From Chloroflexota bacterium (lineage in GTDB: Bacteria > Chloroflexota > Anaerolineae > Caldilineales > Caldilineaceae), in NCBI GenBank assembly GCA_026389895.1, contig JAPLGZ010000835.1:1-42966 (forward strand): a stretch of DNA of 42,966 bases, in the 5' to 3' direction. The notes under the pieces are model-generated. The model was not told where the DNA came from, did no database searches, and saw nothing but the letters and a program-made list of their open reading frames with translations. Shown here piece after piece: positions 16,199-24,613 of this stretch (positions are counted from its first letter, which is position 1; each line of letters starts with the position of its first letter). The position numbers and the translations under genes were made by a program.

Positions 16199-17551
16199 TT
16201 ATTCGGCACTGGCGCGGAAGCCGATCACCGCGCCGGTTGCCTTATCGATGATGGCAATGTCGCCCATGTGGCAACAATTGAGAAAGACCCAGAGCACCGG
16301 TTTGCCATCCTGGGTGCGTTCTTCGATGTTGCGAATCGCATAACGTCCTGGATCACCCGGCGTCACGTCGATGCCGTTTGTCACCAGATACGTGCAGATT
16401 TTTTGCAGATAGCCATCCGCATCGGCCTGCTGCGTGGGGCATTGATCTGCGGCGATTTTCGTTAACCAATCTGGAAAGGAGGTCAGATGCACGTCGCCAG
16501 CATTCTTTGTAAAAAGCGCCAATGCTTGACCATTGGGGCTGATGGCCAGGCGTTCATAAATCTGGCCGGTGACTACATCAAAGCGCCCAAGGGCTTGCCC
16601 ATCGCGCACCCGCCAGAGGCTAAGCGTGGTGATGGGCAATTCGCCTGTGCCATTGCCACCCGCGCCATGCACCCCAATCGCAGCGAGAAATTTACCATCG
16701 GGACTAAAGGTTATGTCCCACGTCGCGTTTGGATCATTGGCAAGCGTCTGAAGCACTTTCCCATCTGGCATATGCAGGAGTTGGATGCGGCCATTACGTA
16801 AACAGGTGGCCAGCACCGCATCGATTGGGCTAAAGGCCAACCCACATAGACCAGGGTCGGCGGCAGGGAACGTGGCAACGGACTTACCATCGGCCACGCG
16901 CCAGAGCGTGATCGTGGCGTTGTGACGGACCGCCACTAACTCACTATCCGGGCTGAAAGCCAGGGCATCGGCTTCGCCTGCCACCGGTAACTGGGCGGGC
17001 AATGTCTGCAACAGGCGCGCCGTTTTCACTTCCCAGATCCACAATGTAGGCCCATTTTCTGCGGCGAGCAATTGCCCATTTGGGCTAAAGGCCAATGTCC
17101 CAAAAGCCGAACTCGCAGTTGTGTCTGCAGCAGCGGGCAGGCTTAGCGATGTCGGTTCTGCGTCCAAAGCTAAATTCCACAAAGTCACGTTGAGATCACC
17201 GCCAGCAGAAGCCAACCACCGGCCATCTGGGCTAAAGGCGAGACTGCCGATTGATTGGCTGGTCGCGGCCAATGTCTGGCTGATCTGCTGGCTAGCGGTG
17301 GTCCAGATTTCAATCAATGAATGGCCGTGCGCATCCTCATTGCCGGCGGCCAGGGCCAACATTTGGCCATCCGGGCGAAAGGCCAATGCCGTGATGTGGG
17401 CGCCAGTGGTTTGTAAGTGATGAAAGGTGGGGGGAATCAACGTCTGTGAACCAAGGTTGGTGGTTGTATGCCCCTGCGAGGAAGGATGGCAAGCGGTTAC
17501 CGTCAACAGGATCAATAGGGTGAGCAGAATAAAAAAGCTTTTCGTTTTCAT
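16199..17551 (-). CDS. WD40-repeat lipoprotein
   Basis: A 450-residue protein with a lipoprotein signal peptide: MKTKSF, a hydrophobic stretch, and the lipobox LTVTAC with Cys at about 21. Repeats with the hallmark LAFSPDGRWLAS/AFSPNGQLLAA...LW pattern follow, making a seven-bladed WD40-type propeller outside the membrane. The last 90 residues (PTQQADADGYLQKICTYLV, then VLWVFLNCCHMGDIAIIDK) form a separate small domain not recognised. It would act as an extracytoplasmic protein-interaction scaffold. A possible -10 (TATACT near 17636) lies upstream, without a good -35. Confidence 0.88.
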   Translation of the reverse strand: MKTKSFFILLTLLILLTVTACHPSSQGHTTTNLGSQTLIPPTFHHLQTTGAHITALAFRPDGQMLALAAGNEDAHGHSLIEIWTTASQQISQTLAATSQSIGSLAFSPDGRWLASAGGDLNVTLWNLALDAEPTSLSLPAAADTTASSAFGTLAFSPNGQLLAAENGPTLWIWEVKTARLLQTLPAQLPVAGEADALAFSPDSELVAVRHNATITLWRVADGKSVATFPAADPGLCGLAFSPIDAVLATCLRNGRIQLLHMPDGKVLQTLANDPNATWDITFSPDGKFLAAIGVHGAGGNGTGELPITTLSLWRVRDGQALGRFDVVTGQIYERLAISPNGQALALFTKNAGDVHLTSFPDWLTKIAADQCPTQQADADGYLQKICTYLVTNGIDVTPGDPGRYAIRNIEERTQDGKPVLWVFLNCCHMGDIAIIDKATGAVIGFRASAE

Positions 17552-17750
17552 AAACCTTGCCGCCTTCTAGGGGGTGCATTGTGATTGAGTAACAACTTTG
17601 GTTAGCTTGAGCGATAGCCGAGCCGCTCGTCATTAAGTATAGCGTGTTGCCGCTTTACCGGCTGTGTCGCATGCCACACCAGATCCGTGTCACACTTTGC
17701 CAGCATTTTTTCAATGCTGCTGAAAAATGGCGGGTTGCTAGACACAAAAT

Positions 17751-17782
17751 AAAACGCTCGCCGGATATCCGGCGAGCGTTTT
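17751..17782. terminator. Perfect 32-bp palindrome after the lipoprotein gene at 17857
   Basis: AAAACGCTCGCCGGAT is followed directly by its reverse complement, making a stem with flanking A and T runs on both strands. It lies 74 bp past the stop of the gene at 17857 and would work as a terminator in either direction. The rest of 17552-17856 contains a small AGCATT/AATGCT hairpin near 17704 and no gene. Confidence 0.75.
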
Positions 17783-17856
17783 ATTCGAGTAAATTATAGG
17801 GCCAAGTTCGGCGTATCGTTCCGTGTAGGTACCAGGCCCCTACCTGGAACGATAGA

Positions 17857-19101
17857 TTAGTCTACAAAGCGAAATGAGTCGATCACACCTTGGTAAAATG
17901 TTTCCAACTTGGCGCGGGTCGCATCGGTTTCGCCGAGCGGGGTAAAGAAGAAGCTATAGAGTTGACCGTTATGGATCGCAACAACGCGCCGGTTAAAATC
18001 TTGGCCGGTTAAATTGTCCAGCATCATGGCTTCGGTGCCATCCAGTTGGATCGACACTGGCTCAACCTTGGTGTCGGGCGCGGCATCATTGGCGGCCACT
18101 TGGTCAGCTACTTGCGCTAATGTACGCCCCGCTGCGTCTTCGACGGTAATCGAGAAACGCGGGTCAACATGGTTCATAAGCGAGCCGAGCACCACGTTGA
18201 TCGTATCCGGCACAGTCTGCACCGTGGTATACGTAGCGGCGTAGAGCAGACAGTACCCCTGCGCTGGATTGACCAACACCTTGGTATCCGCTGTGGCAAC
18301 AGGACATTCCGCTGGCGGCGCGCTGCTGGCGGTCGTGACGGCGGTCTGCAAGAGGCGCGTATAGACATCGGTCGCCCATTGGGTGGCCTCGGTTATCTCG
18401 GTCTCACTCATCGCCTGCGTGCCCTTGCCGTCGATGTAGTTATCATCTTGATAGAGCGCCGCCCGCTGATAGCTCCACAAATCTAGCTTTGTCAACTCCT
18501 CGGTCGTCAACCAACCGCCCACCGGTTCAAGCACCTCGCCGCCCTCACAGGTGACGGTCTCGGCGTAGGCATACCCATAATTCAGCACAGTGAGATGTTT
18601 GCATTGCGCTTGGTTATCCGGCAATGGACCAAAGTTCCAACTCAGCACGGTGCGTCCGGCGGCAACGGCTTTACCGGTCGCCAATTCGGCGTGCGTCATG
18701 CGCGCCCAGGCCAGGATCGCCCGTTGCCAATCCGCCCCTTCAATCGTTCCCGTGCCGGTGAAGGTGAGGGTTTCGGTGGGCGTTTCGTAGGTGAAGCTGG
18801 CAAAACGTGTTTGAATATCCCCCCAGTCGAGCGCAAACCGCTTGCCCAGATTCTGCGTCTGCGTTGTGCCGTCACAGGCGCCCAATAGCGCTTGTTGGTT
18901 GCTGCTCAGCGTCAGCGTGCTACACTTTGAAGGGTCATCGCTGCCGAATTCTTTGGGCCCTTGATAGACCAACGCAACCGAGTTTGCGCTAGCCGTTGGC
19001 TCAGTTGGCGTGGGTGGCCGAATACAGGCAGCGAACACAAAGGCCAATAAACTGATCAGGCTTACAATCATTAATTTAGAATAGAACGTAAACTGCCGCA
19101 C
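17857..19101 (-). CDS. Exported lipoprotein of unknown function
   Basis: A 414-residue protein that I do not recognise. It starts with GTG at 19099-19101, six bases after a strong AAGGAG site. The N-terminus is a lipoprotein signal (FYSKLMIVSLISLLAFVFAAC, Cys about 25), followed by a Pro/Thr-rich linker (IRPPTPTEPTAS). Two Cys-containing parts follow; the C-terminal part (VAIHNGQLYSFFFTPLGE...FYQGVIDSFRF) resembles the end of PsbP/lipoprotein-like domains that finish with a 'F..ii.SF.f' strand. No enzyme motif is visible. It lies between the WD40 lipoprotein and the GGDF propeller protein on the same strand but has its own terminator. Confidence 0.75.
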   Translation of the reverse strand: MRQFTFYSKLMIVSLISLLAFVFAACIRPPTPTEPTASANSVALVYQGPKEFGSDDPSKCSTLTLSSNQQALLGACDGTTQTQNLGKRFALDWGDIQTRFASFTYETPTETLTFTGTGTIEGADWQRAILAWARMTHAELATGKAVAAGRTVLSWNFGPLPDNQAQCKHLTVLNYGYAYAETVTCEGGEVLEPVGGWLTTEELTKLDLWSYQRAALYQDDNYIDGKGTQAMSETEITEATQWATDVYTRLLQTAVTTASSAPPAECPVATADTKVLVNPAQGYCLLYAATYTTVQTVPDTINVVLGSLMNHVDPRFSITVEDAAGRTLAQVADQVAANDAAPDTKVEPVSIQLDGTEAMMLDNLTGQDFNRRVVAIHNGQLYSFFFTPLGETDATRAKLETFYQGVIDSFRFVD

Positions 19102-19223
19102 TTTATACTCCTTGTCTCCGATGAAATGTGTTAAAAAAAGCAACGCTTCAAGCGCCCACCGCGATCCACCCCTAACCCTCCTCCGCTAAGACGCGACTGA
19201 TGAGGGGCAAAGATGGGGCTCGT

Positions 19224-19278
19224 TTTATCCGACCAACGGCGGCCTCCCTTTCTAGGAGGCCGCCGTTGGTCGGATAAA
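19224..19278. terminator. Long perfect hairpin after the GGDF propeller gene
   Basis: Arms at 19224-19247 and 19255-19278 pair over 24 bp without a mismatch around a 7-base loop (CTTTCTA). It lies about 50 bp past the stop of the gene at 19331, with the next minus-strand gene starting at 19101. Confidence 0.7.
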
Positions 19279-19330
19279 CTCTTACTGGCTAATTTGACGT
19301 TGCCGTCTGCCTGATTGTTCCGCATCGACC

Positions 19331-22207
19331 TTAGCGCTTTACAAGCGGCAGGAAGATCTGTTGCCCGCTGGGTTGTTCCGATGGTTTCCCCACCTGACCG
19401 ACCAGGGCAAAATCCGTAAAATGATCGGCGACAATGGTGATAAGCTTATTCGTCGTGTCGATACTGCATCCGGCGCAGGGTAACAGCGGCGTCCAGACGT
19501 CACCTTTCCAAAATCCCACATTCAACTTAGCCGGATCGGTGATGCCAACAGCGGCCAGTTGTGCATCGGTATAAGGCACCTGCAACGTATAGGGCTTCGC
19601 AAACTGCGTCACAGCCTGCCCCGTCAACGTAGTGGCCGTGCCACGAAAGGTATAGAGTGCGCGTTGGTCTTCTGGCAACGGTTGGGTTGGACCGGGCAGG
19701 GCCGTCAGGGTAACCAGGCTATCCTGGGCGACCGCGCCTGCCGGAAAATTAATCTGCACCCCGTCGGCGTTTTTAAGCGTGCCACCGTTGGCAGGCGTTA
19801 CATTGGTGCCACCTTTCAAGGTTGCGTGCCAGTAAGCAAAACCCGAAGCCGCCAGACCACCAGCTTTATCAAAATCCCCCCCGACATAGAGACCTTGCGA
19901 TGTGGCCGCCAGACTATAGACGGCGGTAAAGCGGTCGTTATACCATTTCAACCCATCCCCCAACGCCGACCAGAGATCGGTCTGGGTGTCCAACTGGGCC
20001 ACAAAATTGGCGGTGGTGTTGCCGGCGCTTGTGAATTTGCCCCCAACAAACAAATTTGGCCCAAAGGTCGCCAGTGCGTTGACGGCCAGTTCATCAACAC
20101 CGCCCAGGCTCGCATTGAGCGAGACCCAGCGTTCGGCGGTTCGATCCCAACGCGCCAGGTTCGAGGCGGCCAGATCACCCGCTTGGTTAAACTTGCCGCC
20201 CACATAGAGCTTGTCACCGATGAAGGCCAGGGTATTCACATCAATACTAAAACCACTATAACCATTGTAGGTGGCCCCGCGGTGAAGATTATCGCCCAGC
20301 CAAGACCAGGTATCCGTGCGGCTGTTCCATTCGACAATATTGTGCACCACCACAAAGCTGCTCAGATCGGCGGTATTCGTGCCATTCTCAATGGTCTGGA
20401 AATGACCACCGATAAAGACACTGTCGCCAGCCACGGCCAATGCATTGACATAGGTGCCCACTTCGCTACCTTGATCACCCACTTCAAAGATGCGCGATTT
20501 AGCGCCAAACGCATGCCATTGCGCGCCGTCCCAAGAAGCGACATCTTCGGCAATGACACCACCAGCAGCCTTGAAAGCGCCACCCGCATATAAAATGCCA
20601 TCGCTGTAGGCCAAGGCATAGACATCGCCGTTAATCCCACTCCCCAAATTCGACCATTGGCCCGTCGTCCGATTCCACCGGGCAATATGGCTGGCGCCGA
20701 TGCCGCCAATTTGGGTAAATTCGCCAGCGACATAGAGGTCATCGCCAGCCAGGGCAAGCGCCCGCACACGTGCATTCGCACCACCAATATTGTGCCAACG
20801 CTCATTCTCCCACAGCGCCAAATTATTCACCTTGACGCCGCCCGCAATCGCAAACTCACCGCCGGCATAGATGCGACCCGCCTCATCCACGACAATCGCA
20901 TAGGGTTTGGCCGGGCTATCACCATACTCACTAGCCATGAGCCCACCGCCCAGGGCGCGCCAATCGGCGCCATTCCATTGGGCAATGTTATCCACCCGCT
21001 GATTGCCAATAATGCGAAAATTGCCACCCGTATAAAGGGTATCATTCGCGCCCGCGGCCAGGACAGAGACATAATCATACCCATCGTTGCTGATACCGCC
21101 GCCAACGCCTGACCAAGTAGCGCCATCCCACCGGGCGATCAAGGCAATGGCTTGATTGCCAGCGTTGACAAAACGACCGCCGACATAAAGCGCACCGTTG
21201 CTAATGGCCAACGCGCTGATCGGCGCTTCCGAGAAAAATGGCTCGGGTCTAACCCCTACGCCCAATGCGGACCACGCATTGCCATCCCAACTGGCGATAT
21301 AGTTGGCCGCGCTGCCACCGGCTTTGGTAAACCAGCCACCAGCATAGAGCAGACCATTGTTGACCACAAGCGCACTGACAATCCCACTTTCCGGTGTGCT
21401 ATTCCCATCCAGGCGCGTTACACCGCCCGCCAACGCTGACCAACTGGCGCCATCCCAGGCAGCAACCCCATTGGCAGTCGCCTCACCGGCCAAGACAAAG
21501 TCACCACCGGCGTAGAGCGTAGCACCGTCTAAGGCTAACGTTTTAACTTCGCCTTCGGGCGTGAATTTTTCCTCGAAGTCCAATTTACCCATGCCGCGGT
21601 CCAAGGCAGACCAGGTATTGCCATCCCACTCGGCCACATTGTTCGCTGGCACCTGGTCGATGCGGACAAAGTTGCCACCGATGAAGAGCTTGCCATCGGC
21701 GATCACCAACGTGTTGATCTTGCCTGTCGCTGGCGAACCAAAATAATCATCCTGCGCCCCACTGCCATCACCGACATTGGACCAAGCCGCGCCATCCCAA
21801 CGGGCGATCTGATTCGCCGTCAACGCACCAGCCGCCGTAAATTCGCCAACCACATAAACGTCATTGCCGTCAAAGGCAATCTGATATGGCAGGCCATTCA
21901 GCCCATCACCCAGGGCATGCCAACTGCGCCCATCCCAGCGGGCAATATGATTTATTGCCAAACCGCCGGCTTTGGTGAAATCGCCCCCCACATACACGTC
22001 GCCGTTGGGTGCTTCAGCAATGGCCGTGATGCGTCCAACCGCCCCAACATAACCAAAACGGTCATCCCAGGCGGCATCGCCTTCGGCTTGTGGTGAAGCC
22101 TCCCCTTGGCTATGCGAAAATTCCGCAAAAGCAGTGGAAGGCCCTAAAAGCGTGATGAGCAGGTAAGTGATGAATAAATACCGCAGCGAAAAGGTAAAAT
22201 TTTTCAT
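19331..22207 (-). CDS. Secreted multi-blade beta-propeller protein with GGDF repeats
   Basis: A 958-residue exported protein. The signal peptide (MKNFTFSLRYLFITYLLITLL...AFA) is followed by about 14 copies of a module with the core L(Y)VGGDF..AGG..ANHIARWDG..W.ALG.G, each about 50-60 residues and predicted to form propeller blades. From about 825 a ZU5-like beta domain follows (GGTLKNADGVQINFPAGAV...ADHFTDFALVG), and the chain ends GQQIFLPLVKR. ATG at 22205-22207 is chosen over a longer frame to 22315 because GGAG lies about 10 bases upstream and a signal peptide starts there. It probably acts at the surface in binding. The function is inferred only from fold. Confidence 0.85.
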   Translation of the reverse strand: MKNFTFSLRYLFITYLLITLLGPSTAFAEFSHSQGEASPQAEGDAAWDDRFGYVGAVGRITAIAEAPNGDVYVGGDFTKAGGLAINHIARWDGRSWHALGDGLNGLPYQIAFDGNDVYVVGEFTAAGALTANQIARWDGAAWSNVGDGSGAQDDYFGSPATGKINTLVIADGKLFIGGNFVRIDQVPANNVAEWDGNTWSALDRGMGKLDFEEKFTPEGEVKTLALDGATLYAGGDFVLAGEATANGVAAWDGASWSALAGGVTRLDGNSTPESGIVSALVVNNGLLYAGGWFTKAGGSAANYIASWDGNAWSALGVGVRPEPFFSEAPISALAISNGALYVGGRFVNAGNQAIALIARWDGATWSGVGGGISNDGYDYVSVLAAGANDTLYTGGNFRIIGNQRVDNIAQWNGADWRALGGGLMASEYGDSPAKPYAIVVDEAGRIYAGGEFAIAGGVKVNNLALWENERWHNIGGANARVRALALAGDDLYVAGEFTQIGGIGASHIARWNRTTGQWSNLGSGINGDVYALAYSDGILYAGGAFKAAGGVIAEDVASWDGAQWHAFGAKSRIFEVGDQGSEVGTYVNALAVAGDSVFIGGHFQTIENGTNTADLSSFVVVHNIVEWNSRTDTWSWLGDNLHRGATYNGYSGFSIDVNTLAFIGDKLYVGGKFNQAGDLAASNLARWDRTAERWVSLNASLGGVDELAVNALATFGPNLFVGGKFTSAGNTTANFVAQLDTQTDLWSALGDGLKWYNDRFTAVYSLAATSQGLYVGGDFDKAGGLAASGFAYWHATLKGGTNVTPANGGTLKNADGVQINFPAGAVAQDSLVTLTALPGPTQPLPEDQRALYTFRGTATTLTGQAVTQFAKPYTLQVPYTDAQLAAVGITDPAKLNVGFWKGDVWTPLLPCAGCSIDTTNKLITIVADHFTDFALVGQVGKPSEQPSGQQIFLPLVKR

Positions 22208-22339
22208 TTTTCGAAACTCCAACTCTAAATTTTTCTTGAGATGGCAGGCAACATCATCAGATGTGCGTGCCAAGCTAAGGTGCACAGGGAGCTGTGGCGA
22301 GCGGGGAATCCTCACCGAGCTCTGGTCATCAGTTGATTG

Positions 22340-23224
22340 TTACGACTGAACTTTGAAAGGCATCATCATGCCTAATGCGGCATGTTCCTTGCCGCTGGCC
22401 GCGTCTGGCACATGACAGATGGCAATATAATCGCCCGCCGTCAAATTCAAGTGCAGATAACCGCTATCACCAGGCATCATCGCTTGCATGCCGCCGACGT
22501 TGCTAAAGGGTGGCGCCCCCACGGGTTGTTGCATCCAGGCCATTACATCCATCATCGTCTTACCCTCGGCCAGTTTGACCAGGGCCATCTCGTGCGGTTG
22601 TTTACTGGCCGCCGTAATTTTCCAGGTCTGTGCGCCCGGTTTGATCGTTGCCGGCAGCGCAAAGGAGAAATCGACGAGCTTGACCTCGGCATCAGCTTGC
22701 GGCTCGGTGGCGGTCTGATGGCTGTTGGCAGTGACCTCTAAGGGGGCGATCATGCCGTGGGCTAAATGGGGCATGCCTTTTTCGTCTGGCACCAGACAGA
22801 TTAAGAAATAGTGCCCCGGTTTCAGGTAGATGGTCGTTTCTTGGCTATTATTACTATCGACCACACCCGGCCCGCCTGGCATCGTAATCAGCGGCATGAC
22901 GGCCTCGATGCCCTTGGGCAGAGCCGCCTGAAATTGCGCGGCCGTCACATCGTCGTTTAGACGAACGAGTTGGGCGTGGTGGGGTTGTTTGCCTTCATTC
23001 TTAAACGCCACAGTCACCCAGCCGCCGGCAATTTCCTTAGGCGCCTCAAAGCTGTAATCTTTGGCAACGATGCCCAATACAACGGGCGCCACAGGGGCCG
23101 CGACGGCGGTTGGTGCGACAGGCACGCTGGGTGCAGTTGGCGCAAGACAGGCATTCAAGGTAAAAACGGTCAACGCGGTGGCGGCGGCCATGGCGAGATG
23201 TTGTTGAAAGGTTCGAGTAAACAT
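22340..23224 (-). CDS. Lipoprotein with two cupredoxin-like domains
   Basis: A 294-residue protein with a lipobox (FTLNAC, Cys about 26) and an Ala/Pro/Val linker. Two related domains follow. Domain 1 has KQPHHAQLVRL...HYFLICLVPDEKGMPHLAHGM; domain 2 has KQPHEMALVKL...DYIAICHVPD...KEHAALGMM. The His...Cys...His...Met spacing is that of type 1 copper sites, so each domain could hold a blue copper centre and carry electrons outside the membrane. The gene sits 172 bp downstream of a dihaem cytochrome c gene on the same strand, and both are preceded by the same 12-bp direct-repeat promoter, supporting a joint electron-transfer role (inference). MFTRTF start retained; no better start was seen. Confidence 0.82.
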   Translation of the reverse strand: MFTRTFQQHLAMAAATALTVFTLNACLAPTAPSVPVAPTAVAAPVAPVVLGIVAKDYSFEAPKEIAGGWVTVAFKNEGKQPHHAQLVRLNDDVTAAQFQAALPKGIEAVMPLITMPGGPGVVDSNNSQETTIYLKPGHYFLICLVPDEKGMPHLAHGMIAPLEVTANSHQTATEPQADAEVKLVDFSFALPATIKPGAQTWKITAASKQPHEMALVKLAEGKTMMDVMAWMQQPVGAPPFSNVGGMQAMMPGDSGYLHLNLTAGDYIAICHVPDAASGKEHAALGMMMPFKVQS

Positions 23225-23308
23225 AGTTGGTTGCTCCTCATCATCAAAAATTTGAATTTAGTTCGTCAGTTTATCTAGCTGCGTAGTGGTTTATTCGTTT
23301 AGCTGTGC

Positions 23309-23386
23309 TGGCTCTATTTCACCACGAATTTTTCGACCGTAACAGCAGCAAAACGGGACAAGTTTCGCGACAAAAAGTGATACAAA
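23309..23386 (-). promoter_or_regulatory. Direct-repeat promoter module, copy A (before the cupredoxin lipoprotein)
   Basis: Read on the minus strand: GTATC (23379-23383), GTCGC (23367-23371) and GTCCC (23355-23359), each 12 bp apart, then TTGCTGCTGTT, 19 bases, and the -10-like TGAAAT (23316-23321) followed by AGAGCCA. The expected transcript start is about 85 bp before the ATG. This is the most divergent of four copies (others at 24367, 34208, 37491). Confidence 0.65.
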
Positions 23387-23396
23387 CCCGGCATGG

Positions 23397-24311
23397 TTAC
23401 CGATTGCCATAGGTTTTGGCGGGCACGGTGCCAAGATAGAGCCATAAAGCGCGCAGCTCTTCATCCGTCATCACCTTGAACGCCTGCCAAGGCATCGCTG
23501 TCGAAAGCGTTGTGCCATCTGGCCGTTTGCCTTCGCGGATCGCCTGGAAGAAGTCTGCCTCAGTCCAGGAACCCAGCCCGGTGGCGACATCTGGCGTCAA
23601 ATTTCGTGGATAAGGTGGATCGGCTGGCATGCCGGGTATGGGGCCACCCGAAAGGCCCTGGCCATGACAGCCAGCACAGGTCTTAGCCAGATATTCACCA
23701 TAGGCCGCGGTTGCCCCTTTGGTCACCACTTGCGGGCGCGGGGCTGTGTGATTGATATGCTCGGCCGGCAGTACGGGCACTAATTCACCAACCAACAGGA
23801 TACGCCCCAAAGGGCCAACCTGGCGCGGCCGGGGTGCGCTATCGACGGGGGGCAAGGATTTGATATAGGCGACCAACGTGGCCAGATCATCGTCGCTGAT
23901 GGGATAGAATTCCTGGGACGGCATCACGATTAGTGGCTTACCATCGGGGGCAACACCGTGGCGAATCGAGCGTTCCCAATCGGCGGCGCGATACTGCTGG
24001 CCAATGCCGTTTTTGCCGGCCGTTAAATTGCTGGCAACAATCCGGCCTACCACTGGGTCGTCAATGACCGGCTTGCCAGCACCGTTGTCACCGTGGCAAT
24101 CGACACAACCGCGCGTCATAAATTGGCGTTTACCCTCCGCAATCACCGAGGTATCCGTGGGAATGGTCAATGCGACCGCTGGAATCGTGTAGCTTTTGTT
24201 CAGGCGCGCATTGCTCAGAACATAGACGATGATGAGGGCTAAGCAAATCAGGCCGAGCAAACTGCCCAGCACAAGGCCAATCCACTTAAAGAGCTTGCTT
24301 GTTCGCTTCAT
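23397..24311 (-). CDS. Membrane-anchored dihaem cytochrome c
   Basis: A 304-residue protein with one N-terminal membrane anchor (about 10-33) and two cytochrome c domains facing outward. The haem sites are CVDCH (69-73) and CAGCH (212-216). Candidate axial methionines lie in IVMPSQEF (about 130) and TAMPWQAF near the end, both followed by D/E-rich (S/T)D(D/E) and a 'L..L..Y(I/L)' helix as in class I cytochromes. It would pass electrons between membrane dehydrogenases and periplasmic or surface acceptors, possibly the cupredoxin lipoprotein encoded next. The start has AAAGGAT before ATG. The promoter is the direct-repeat module at 24367-24441. Confidence 0.9.
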   Translation of the reverse strand: MKRTSKLFKWIGLVLGSLLGLICLALIIVYVLSNARLNKSYTIPAVALTIPTDTSVIAEGKRQFMTRGCVDCHGDNGAGKPVIDDPVVGRIVASNLTAGKNGIGQQYRAADWERSIRHGVAPDGKPLIVMPSQEFYPISDDDLATLVAYIKSLPPVDSAPRPRQVGPLGRILLVGELVPVLPAEHINHTAPRPQVVTKGATAAYGEYLAKTCAGCHGQGLSGGPIPGMPADPPYPRNLTPDVATGLGSWTEADFFQAIREGKRPDGTTLSTAMPWQAFKVMTDEELRALWLYLGTVPAKTYGNR

Positions 24312-24366
24312 GATGCAGATCCTTTCTAAACCGTAGATTTCACTTACTTATTGGTTTGTTGCGCTG

Positions 24367-24441
24367 CCTTTATTCAATCAGAAATCACGGGGCGCGAACA
24401 GCAGCAAGCGCGACAGCAGCTGATACGCGCAGTGATACAAA
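24367..24441 (-). promoter_or_regulatory. Direct-repeat promoter module, copy B (before cytochrome c)
   Basis: On the minus strand: GTATC (24434-24438), GTATC (24422-24426) and GTCGC (24410-24414), exact 12-bp period, then GCTTGCTGCTGTT, 19 bases, and TTGAAT (24372-24377) followed by AAAGGCAG. The predicted start site is about 53 bp before the cytochrome ATG. The remainder of 24312-24613, towards the divergent gene at 24614, shows no gene and no clear plus-strand promoter. Confidence 0.72.
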
Positions 24442-24613
24442 TAGGTAGACGCGGTTTGCAAGCACCCTTTGGCCAGGATTTAATGGCGTCGAGGTTTGTC
24501 TATCCGGTGCGGAATGCATTCATGAAGGTTGCAGAATTGCTTTTTTTAGCGCAACTGCGTAACGTTATGTCAATAAAGCGTAATGAGTTAATCTTTATTG
24601 TAAGGTATGCACG

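Noticed and set aside
16020-17740. Further copies of the direct-repeat promoter before the WD40 lipoprotein and the 1572-residue protein genes
   Set aside because: GTGTGACAC/GTGTGGCATG near 17690 is spaced 16 bp apart and lacks the CTGTT and -10 arrangement; nothing similar was found before 16001.
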